A stretch of 10,163 nucleotides of DNA from JBOHER01 sp050701115 (GTDB lineage: Bacteria > Actinomycetota > Actinomycetes > Mycobacteriales > Pseudonocardiaceae), in assembly GCA_050701115.1 (NCBI GenBank), contig JBOHER010000090.1, positions 1 through 10,163 of the forward strand, in the 5' to 3' direction. Below are positions 1 through 4,899 of the stretch, piece by piece; the first letter of the stretch is position 1; each line of letters opens with the position of its first letter. The position numbers and the translations under genes were made by a program. The notes beneath the pieces were generated by a model. That model was given only the letters and a program-made list of their open reading frames with translations. It was not told the origin of the DNA and ran no database searches.

Positions 1-551
1 TTGCCCGCGGCCAGCGCGGGAGCCAGCTTCCAGACGGCCATCAGGATCGGGAAGTTCCACGGGATGATCTGGCCGACGACTCCGAGCGGCTCGTGGAAAT
101 GGTAGGCGATGGTGTCGCCGTCGATCTCGGACACGCCGCCTTCCTGCGCACGGATCGCGCCTGCGAAGTAGCGAAAATGGTCGATGGCCAGCGGGATGTC
201 GGCATTGAGCGTCTCCCGGACGGCCTTGCCGTTCTCCCAGCTCTCGGCGACCGCGATCCGCTCAAGGTTCGCCTCCATCCGGTCGGCGATCTTGTTCAGG
301 ATGTTGGCGCGCTCCGCCGCAGACGTCTTGCCCCAGGCAGGCGCCGCTCCGTGCGCCGCATCGAGCGCCTTCTCCACATCCTCGGCCGTGCCCCTTGCCA
401 CCTCGGTGAACACCTGACCGGTGATCGGCGTGGGGTTCTCGAAGTACCGGCCCTTGGCCGGTGGCACATACTCGCCACCGATGTAGTGGTCGTACCGAGA
501 TTCGTAGCTGACAATGCTGCCCTCGGTACCCGGTGATGCGTACTTGGTCAT
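1..551 (-). CDS. exaC: NAD-dependent acetaldehyde dehydrogenase, AldB/ExaC/AcoD type (N-terminal part, runs off the window)
   Basis: Reading the minus strand from the ATG at 551 gives 183 residues with no stop before the window edge, about a third of the roughly 505 residues usual for this family. The family oxidises acetaldehyde and other short aldehydes to the acid with NAD(P)+ in the cytosol. Visible marks are ENGK (about residues 106-109), the stretch DHFRYFAGAIRAQEGG (124-139), HEPLGVVGQIIPWNFP (153-168) with the oxyanion-hole Asn in PWNFP, and MAVWKLAPALAAG (171-183). These closely match what I recall of E. coli AldB and the ExaC/AcoD group. The catalytic Cys and Glu would lie outside the window. 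An AAGGA SD (complement of 562-566) sits 10 nt before the start. The gene diverges from the AcoR-like regulator, a common pairing for acetoin or ethanol catabolism. Family assignment is firm; the exact aldehyde is inferred. Confidence 0.93.
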   Translation of the reverse strand, partial: MTKYASPGTEGSIVSYESRYDHYIGGEYVPPAKGRYFENPTPITGQVFTEVARGTAEDVEKALDAAHGAAPAWGKTSAAERANILNKIADRMEANLERIAVAESWENGKAVRETLNADIPLAIDHFRYFAGAIRAQEGGVSEIDGDTIAYHFHEPLGVVGQIIPWNFPILMAVWKLAPALAAG

Positions 552-593
552 CTCTGCGCCGTCCTTGTGCGTCATTGCGGAAGGGATGGCGCG

Positions 594-628
594 ACGCTAA
601 GGGTGGCAACGTTGCACCGACGTTGCAC
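594..628 (-). promoter_or_regulatory. Candidate activator-dependent promoter of the aldehyde dehydrogenase with an 11-bp-period direct repeat
   Basis: On the minus strand GTGCAACGT occurs twice, as the complements of 620-628 and 609-617, exactly 11 bp apart. The second copy ends 9 bp before TAGCGT (complement of 594-599), which fits a TANNNT -10 box and would place the transcript start roughly 36 nt before the dehydrogenase ATG. No TTGACA-like -35 is present at the right distance; the repeats occupy that place. SARP-type regulators are known to bind direct repeats of 11-bp period lying about 8 bp upstream of the -10, and the divergent gene encodes a protein with a SARP-like winged helix. A 10-bp palindrome, GCAACGTTGC (606-615), overlaps the downstream repeat. 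The repeat is seen directly; its role as the regulator's binding site is inferred. Confidence 0.45.
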
Positions 629-652
629 GCGCGTGACCGCGCTCACTACCGT
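623..652 (+). promoter_or_regulatory. Candidate promoter of the AcoR-like regulator (leaderless)
   Basis: TTGCAC (623-628) and TACCGT (647-652) are separated by 18 bp and resemble actinobacterial -35 and -10 elements. Transcription would begin at about 659-660, on the GTG start codon chosen for the regulator, giving a leaderless mRNA. This agrees with the absence of any SD before that codon. The -35 overlaps the upstream repeat of the dehydrogenase promoter, so binding there would affect both genes. The match is moderate and based on eye only. Confidence 0.35.
633..646. promoter_or_regulatory. CRP-like dyad GTGA-N6-TCAC
   Basis: GTGACCGCGCTCAC is a perfect GTGA-N6-TCAC inverted repeat, the core recognised by CRP/FNR-family proteins and by actinobacterial CRP homologues. 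It lies in the spacer of the candidate regulator promoter, where binding would tend to block it, and 82-95 bp before the dehydrogenase start. The pattern is short enough to arise by chance in GC-rich DNA, so binding is an inference. Confidence 0.4.
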
Positions 653-659
653 TGGTCGG

Positions 660-2144
660 GTGACCGGGCACTCTTCCGCTGAGCTGCTCCACGACCCCGA
701 CGCCTACGCGAGGCTGCTGAGGCGGGTACACGAGGCCGTGCTGTCCGGCATGCCCGCCCCTCGATCGCCGCGCTCGGTGATCTCGCAGTCCTGGGACCGG
801 TCGCTTGCCGCCCAGGTCGATCCGGACAGCAAGCTGCCGCCACTGGTGTACGAGTCCGGCGAACTCGACGAGGTTCGGCAAGCGCACCCACTGGCGGCGG
901 TGTTGCCGATGCTCCGGCAGACGCTGGTGAGCATCGCCGACGACGCCGAGCACATCATGATCGTCACCGACGCCGAGGGACACATCCTGTGGCGCGAAGG
1001 CGAGGCCGGAGTGTGTCGAGTGGCCGACAAAGTCCTGCTCACCGAGGGCGTGCGCTGGTCGGAGGACGTCATCGGAACCAACGCCATGGGCACCGTCCTG
1101 GCCACCGGGGAGCCGGTGCAGATCTACTCCGCGGAGCATTTGGTGCGCACCTACCACGGCTGGACCTGCGCCGCCGCGCCCGTCAGGGACCCGGAGGACG
1201 GTACGTTGCTCGGGGCGATCGACGTGAGCGGGCCGCTGCGCACGGTGCATCCTGCGATGCTCGCCCTTGTCTCGGCGACGGCGAGCCTGGCCGAGGGGCA
1301 GCTGCGCGCGCGGCTTGCGGTGCGCGACGAGCAGATCCGGCGCACGCACATGCCCCACCTCGAGGCGCTGCGCGGGGAGCCCGGTGCCCTGCTGTCGGCC
1401 AGCGGCAGGGTGCTGGCCGCCGAGTCCTGCGGGCAGCTGCCCGCGACCGTTGACGTGCGTCGGCCTTCCGGCGCGGTCGCGCTGCCCGACGGCAGACTGG
1501 GCACGCTCGAACCGTTGCCCGATGGCTTCCTGCTGCGCCTGGACGGCATGGTCCAGCACGCACCCCGGAGACCTCGGCTGACGCTGAACTTCCTCGGCGA
1601 CGGTGCACCGGTGGCGACGGTGGATGGCCGGGAGGTACCCATCACGCTGCGCCATGCCGAGCTGCTGACCTTGCTCGCCCTGCATCCGGCCGGTATGAGC
1701 GCCGAGCGGCTCGCGCTGCAGCTGTACGGGGAGGTAGGCAATCCGGTCACGGTGCGCTCCGAGATCCATCGGCTGCGCGGCCAGCTGGGGCCGGAGATCG
1801 TGCGCACCAAGCCCTATCGGCTGGCCGCCGACATCGACGCGGACTTCCTGCACGCCCGATCCGCGCTGCGCGGGGGCGATGTGGTCGAGCTACTGGCGGC
1901 CTTCGGCGGTCCGCTACTGCCCGATTCGGAGGCGCCCACCGTGCGGGAGGAGCGCGAATCGCTGATCGTGGCTGTGCGCCACCTGGCGCTGCGCAGCGCC
2001 GACCCGCACGCTTTGTGGGCCTTCTGGGAGACCTCCTGTGGGGTGGACGACCTCGAGGTGGTCGACGCCCTCTGCCGCGCCCTCCCTGCGGCGGATCCAC
2101 GCAGAACGGTCGCGCTCAGGCACCGTGCCACCCTGCTGGCCTGA
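660..2144 (+). CDS. AcoR-like GAF-domain transcriptional regulator with a C-terminal SARP-type winged helix
   Basis: Probable cytosolic activator of the divergent aldehyde dehydrogenase. From GTG 660 it is 494 residues. Residues about 95-215 form the GAF sensor typical of AcoR-class sigma-54 activators, with WSEDVIGTNAMGTVLATGEP (133-152), the AEH...HGWTCAAAPVRDP stretch (159-179) and LLGAIDVSG (183-191). The AAA+ domain (Walker A, GAFTGA) and the Fis-type HTH of those activators are absent. Instead residues about 305-390 look like an OmpR/SARP winged helix: LRHAELLTLLALHP, then NPVTVRSEIHRLRGQLG as the recognition helix and a PYRL wing. A helical remainder follows. The frame is open back to a GTG at 567, but that would add 31 Arg/Thr-rich residues. 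GTG 660 fits a leaderless promoter and the expected family N terminus; no in-frame start has a good SD. Inducer unknown, plausibly acetoin, an alcohol or an aldehyde. Confidence 0.85.
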   Translation: MTGHSSAELLHDPDAYARLLRRVHEAVLSGMPAPRSPRSVISQSWDRSLAAQVDPDSKLPPLVYESGELDEVRQAHPLAAVLPMLRQTLVSIADDAEHIMIVTDAEGHILWREGEAGVCRVADKVLLTEGVRWSEDVIGTNAMGTVLATGEPVQIYSAEHLVRTYHGWTCAAAPVRDPEDGTLLGAIDVSGPLRTVHPAMLALVSATASLAEGQLRARLAVRDEQIRRTHMPHLEALRGEPGALLSASGRVLAAESCGQLPATVDVRRPSGAVALPDGRLGTLEPLPDGFLLRLDGMVQHAPRRPRLTLNFLGDGAPVATVDGREVPITLRHAELLTLLALHPAGMSAERLALQLYGEVGNPVTVRSEIHRLRGQLGPEIVRTKPYRLAADIDADFLHARSALRGGDVVELLAAFGGPLLPDSEAPTVREERESLIVAVRHLALRSADPHALWAFWETSCGVDDLEVVDALCRALPAADPRRTVALRHRATLLA

Positions 2145-2147
2145 CCG

Positions 2148-2173
2148 TGCAGCTGGGGCGCAATTGGGCTGCA
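2148..2173. terminator. Possible hairpin between convergent genes
   Basis: TGCAGC (2148-2153) and GCTGCA (2168-2173) form a perfect 6-bp stem around a 14-nt loop. It sits in the 36-bp gap between the stop of the AcoR-like gene and the stop of the minus-strand LuxR gene, where a shared terminator would be expected. There is no T-tract on either side and the loop is long, so the call is weak. Confidence 0.25.
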
Positions 2174-2180
2174 GTGGGTG

Positions 2181-3029
2181 CTACGGCAACAGTCCCGCAT
2201 ACCGAGCGGCGGAGATGGTTTCCACCCGGTTGCGGGTGCCGAGTTTGCGCATGGTGTTCTTCAGATGGCTCTTCACGGTGGTCGGCAGGATGGACAGCCG
2301 CTCGGCGATCTCGGCGTTGGTGTAACCGGCTGCGAGCTGGGCAAGCACGTCGGCCTCCCGGCGGGACAGCTGGATGCCCAACGCTCGCGCCCTGACAGTC
2401 CCGGCATCACCGCTGAGCCGCTCGCTCAGGTTGATCAGCCGGTCCCGCAGCTCCCGGTCAGGTACTGACGACGCGATCGAGATCAGCTCGGCGTTGACCT
2501 CGGCCAATTGCTCACCGGCGGGCACCCGGCGCCATTCTTCCGCCCGCAGCCGCTCGATTCTGCGCTCGACCTCCTCCTCGATGAGGATGTTGTGTGCGAC
2601 CTGGCGACCGATGGCCATCGCGGCCTCGACGGTGTGCTCGCCGAAGGCGATGCTCGTGCGGGCCGCGCCGTACAGCACGGCGCGGATCTCTCCGCGTACC
2701 CGAATCGGAAACGCGATCGCGCTGCGCACATTGTCCGCGGTGACCGCACGGTCGAATTGATGCGTGATGCCGGCCGAGCCGACATAGTCGTCGACGGCCA
2801 CCGGGCTTCGGCGCTCGAGCACTCGGCCGCCGAGGCCGATCCCGGGATGGATGACGATCCCGCGCAGCATCTCGGTGCGCATGCCGCGCAGTTCGCTGAG
2901 CACCAGGCGGGTACCACCATGGCTCACCGGCCCGCCCAACGCTGCGGAGAACCCGTCCAGCTGGGTCAGCACCCGTAGCCCGCGGCGAACCTGCGCACCC
3001 ACCACATCGTGGGTAGCGGTACCCGTCAT
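2181..3029 (-). CDS. GAF-domain LuxR-family transcriptional regulator, likely controller of the divergent transporter operon
   Basis: 282 residues. A GAF-like sensor spans about residues 40-150, with GIVIHPGIGLGGRVLERRSPVAVDDY (57-82), the Arg-Ser-Ala-Ile-Ala-Phe-Pro core at 102-108 and GEIRAVLYGA (113-122). A charged helix rich in Glu and Arg (150-165), probably a coiled-coil linker or dimer helix, follows. The C terminus (221-276) is a LuxR/GerE helix-turn-helix: LSRREADVLAQLAAGYTNAEIAERL, then the recognition helix TTVKSHLKNTMRKLG. No receiver domain is present, so control is probably by a small ligand at the GAF domain rather than by a kinase. A GGAGG SD (complement of 3034-3038) precedes the ATG. 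It faces away from the importer/CoA-ligase operon across 272 bp, which makes local control of that operon likely but not shown. The ligand is unknown; a carboxylic acid or its CoA ester is a reasonable guess. Confidence 0.87.
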   Translation of the reverse strand: MTGTATHDVVGAQVRRGLRVLTQLDGFSAALGGPVSHGGTRLVLSELRGMRTEMLRGIVIHPGIGLGGRVLERRSPVAVDDYVGSAGITHQFDRAVTADNVRSAIAFPIRVRGEIRAVLYGAARTSIAFGEHTVEAAMAIGRQVAHNILIEEEVERRIERLRAEEWRRVPAGEQLAEVNAELISIASSVPDRELRDRLINLSERLSGDAGTVRARALGIQLSRREADVLAQLAAGYTNAEIAERLSILPTTVKSHLKNTMRKLGTRNRVETISAARYAGLLP

Positions 3030-3061
3030 GCGCCCTCCACTGCGTCGTTGCCTGCGCGCCG

Positions 3062-3090
3062 ATCCTCGGGCCTACGGATGAGTAGGTCAA
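3062..3090 (-). promoter_or_regulatory. Candidate promoter of the GAF-LuxR gene
   Basis: On the minus strand TTGACC (complement of 3085-3090) is followed after 17 bp by GAGGAT (complement of 3062-3067), close to the TTGAC / TAGRRT pattern of principal-sigma promoters in actinomycetes. Transcription would begin near 3055, about 26 nt before the ATG, leaving room for the GGAGG SD. The inverted repeat CCTAC/GTAGG (3071-3086) lies within the spacer and touches the -35, a natural place for an autoregulatory operator. Confidence 0.5.
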
Positions 3091-3249
3091 TCCTCCGTCG
3101 CCGGAGCGCATCGCCACCTCCTTTTGGAGGAGGTAGGCCCCAACCGCGCTGGCTAATCTCCGCGCAACGCCCACCACACTCGGGGCGAACTTCATAACGA
3201 ATTCGGCTCTAGCCCTTGGCCTCAGCCGCCCAATGATCAATGCTCTGCC

Positions 3250-3262
3250 TCACCAGGTGTGA
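3250..3262. promoter_or_regulatory. Dyad TCAC-N5-GTGA upstream of livF, candidate operator
   Basis: TCACCAGGTGTGA contains the inverted repeat TCAC-N5-GTGA (3250-3253, 3259-3262) and, overlapping it, CACC-A-GGTG (3251-3259). It ends 39 bp before the livF ATG, in the leader of the six-gene operon. LuxR-family proteins bind short dyads, so it could be an operator for the divergent regulator. No function is demonstrated and the motif is short. Confidence 0.3.
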
Positions 3263-3301
3263 CCGGGGCCATATCCGACAGCCTGCAGACTCGGAGGTCG
3301 A

Positions 3302-4087
3302 ATGCTCGCAGTACGCAACCTCGAGGTCGTCTACGACGACGTGATCCTGGTGTTGCGGGGGGTGAGCCTTGATGTCCCTGAAGGCAAGATCGTCGCCTTG
3401 CTCGGGGCCAACGGAGCCGGCAAGACCACCCTGCTGCGGGCCATCTCCGGGCTGCTGGACATCCACGACGGCGAGGTCACCAAGGGCTCGGTGACGCTGG
3501 ACGGGAACCCGATCAATCGGCACAACCCGGCCAGAATCGTCAGCGCCGGGATCAAGCAGGTCCTCGAAGGACGCCGCATCTTCGCCGAGCTGAACGTGGA
3601 CGAGAACCTGCGGGTCGGGGCGCACACCAACACCAAGCAGATGCGCGGAAACCTGGACCGCGTCTACGGCCTGTTCCCGGTCCTGCGGGAGCGCCAGAAG
3701 TCCACCGCGGGCTATCTGTCCGGCGGTGAGCAACAAATGCTCGCCATGGGCAGGGCCCTGATGTCCGCCCCACGCTACCTGCTGCTCGACGAACCGAGCC
3801 TCGGCCTCGCGCCGCTGCTGGTGCAGCAGATCCGCGAGCTGATCGTCGAGATCAACAAGCAGGGCACGACGGTTCTGCTGGTCGAGCAAAACGCCACAAT
3901 GGCGCTGTCCATCGCCGAACACGGCTACGTGATGGAGACCGGTAAGATCGTGATGGACAAGCCCGCCGAAGAACTGCTCGCCGACTCCGACATCCGGGAG
4001 TTCTACCTCGGCCTCGGTGCCGAAGGATCGGTGAAGTCCTTCCGCGACGTCAAGCACTACAAACGCCGGAAGCGGTGGCTGTCATGA
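3302..4087 (+). CDS. livF: ABC importer ATPase, LivF family, with a basic C-terminal tail
   Basis: One of two cytosolic ATPases powering the importer, 261 residues (E. coli LivF is near 237). Walker A GANGAGKTT (35-43), Q-loop Gln86 in QVLEGRRIF, signature LSGGEQQ (139-145), Walker B LLLDEP (160-165) and D-loop SLGLAP (166-171) are all present. The H-loop position reads VEQN (194-197), Gln in place of His, which is usual for LivF. The last about 20 residues, after FYLGLGAEG, form an unusual tail ending KHYKRRKRWLS; I recall similar tails on LivF proteins encoded beside acyl-CoA synthetases. A GGAGG SD (3293-3297) precedes the ATG. The stop overlaps the next start by 4 bp (ATGA, 4084-4087). 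The symbol gives the family only; leucine transport is not implied. Confidence 0.93.
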   Translation: MLAVRNLEVVYDDVILVLRGVSLDVPEGKIVALLGANGAGKTTLLRAISGLLDIHDGEVTKGSVTLDGNPINRHNPARIVSAGIKQVLEGRRIFAELNVDENLRVGAHTNTKQMRGNLDRVYGLFPVLRERQKSTAGYLSGGEQQMLAMGRALMSAPRYLLLDEPSLGLAPLLVQQIRELIVEINKQGTTVLLVEQNATMALSIAEHGYVMETGKIVMDKPAEELLADSDIREFYLGLGAEGSVKSFRDVKHYKRRKRWLS

Positions 4088-4899
4088 CCACTGAACTCGC
4101 GGCTGAGCTCGCCGCGAAACCCACCACGGACCCGATCCTGACCTTCGACGATGTGCATCTGTCCTTCGCGGGCGTCAAGGCGGTCGACGGCGTGTCCTTC
4201 GAGGTCGGCGCGCGTGAACTGTTCGCCATCATCGGACCCAACGGTGCGGGGAAGACCTCCATCTTCAATGTGCTGTCCGGGGTGTACCGGCCGCAGCAGG
4301 GCAGGGTGGTGTTCAACGGAGCCGATCTGATCGGCATCAGCCCGCACAAGATCGCAGCCATGGGCATGTCGCGCACCTTCCAGAACATCGAACTGTTCGC
4401 CAACCTGACCGTGCTGGACAACCTGATGCTGGGCCGACACGACCACATCAGCTACGGCGCGATGTCGGCGTTCGCCTGGTTCGGCCGGGCCCGCAACGCC
4501 GAGTTGGCCAACCGCGGCATCGTGGAGGACATCGTCGACTTCCTCGAACTGGAGCAGTGGCGCAACTATCCCGTCAGGCTGCTCCCCTACGGCGTGCAGA
4601 AGCGGGTGGAGCTGGGTCGCGCGCTGGCGATGGAACCCAAGCTGCTGCTACTGGACGAGCCGGTGGCCGGGATGAACCTCGAGGAGACCGAGGACATGGC
4701 CCGGTTCATCCTCGACACCCGAGACGAGCTCGGCATTCCGATGATCATGGTCGAGCACGACATGGGCCTGGTGATGGATCTGGCCGACCGAATCATGGCC
4801 GTCGACTTCGGCAGCGCGATCGCCACCGGCGCCCCCAGCGAGGTGCAGAACGACCCCGAGGTCATCCGTGCCTACCTCGGAGAGGAGGAGACGGCGTGA
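4084..4899 (+). CDS. livG: ABC importer ATPase, LivG family
   Basis: The second cytosolic ATPase, 271 residues from ATG 4084. Walker A GPNGAGKTS (51-59), Q-loop Gln100 in RTFQNIELF, a LivG-type signature LPYGVQKRVELGRAL (167-181), Walker B LLLLDEP (187-193), D-loop VAGMNLEET and H-loop His225 in VEHD are intact, so this subunit supplies the canonical H-loop His that LivF lacks. The frame is open back to a GTG at 4075, but ATG 4084 gives an ATGA overlap with livF matching the other junctions of the operon, and GGAAG (4068-4072) is 11 nt before it against only 2 nt for the GTG. Residues 1-17, Ala- and Glu-rich, precede the usual family start. Its stop overlaps the synthetase GTG by 4 bp. Confidence 0.93.
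   Translation: MTTELAAELAAKPTTDPILTFDDVHLSFAGVKAVDGVSFEVGARELFAIIGPNGAGKTSIFNVLSGVYRPQQGRVVFNGADLIGISPHKIAAMGMSRTFQNIELFANLTVLDNLMLGRHDHISYGAMSAFAWFGRARNAELANRGIVEDIVDFLELEQWRNYPVRLLPYGVQKRVELGRALAMEPKLLLLDEPVAGMNLEETEDMARFILDTRDELGIPMIMVEHDMGLVMDLADRIMAVDFGSAIATGAPSEVQNDPEVIRAYLGEEETA

Larger units (their letters stand above)
3030..3301. other. Divergent intergenic region with several inverted repeats
   Basis: This 272-bp region holds no convincing gene. Its left half is rich in dyads: GGGCCTAC (3068-3075) pairs with GTAGGCCC (3133-3140); inside that pair CCTAC/GTAGG (3071-3075, 3082-3086), CTCCG/CGGAG (3093-3097, 3102-3106) and CCTCC/GGAGG (3117-3121, 3126-3130, TTTT loop) form smaller stems. 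The right half is less GC-rich (3188-3206, 3231-3242) and ends in a TCAC/GTGA dyad and the livF SD. A promoter for the LuxR gene is recognisable; none of the candidates for the plus-strand operon is convincing by eye. Confidence 0.6.

Noticed and set aside
567..659. Upstream extension of the AcoR-like regulator to GTG 567
   Set aside because: It adds an Arg/Thr-rich segment unlike the family, crosses the dehydrogenase promoter elements, and has no SD; GTG 660 fits a leaderless start better.
597..1853. A 418-residue minus-strand open frame opposite the AcoR-like regulator
   Set aside because: No recognisable domain, composition dominated by His, Gln, Arg and Gly, and it overlaps fully with a gene whose GAF motifs are clear.
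660..2144. Sigma-54-dependent activator
   Set aside because: The GAF half suggests it, but there is no AAA+ domain, no GAFTGA motif and no Fis-type HTH.
3117..3130. CCTCC-TTTT-GGAGG hairpin as a transcription terminator
   Set aside because: It lies between divergent genes where no transcript should end, and no T-tract follows; kept only as part of the dyad-rich region.
3209..4057. A 282-residue minus-strand frame opposite livF
   Set aside because: Antisense to all conserved ABC ATPase motifs, with no motif or SD of its own.
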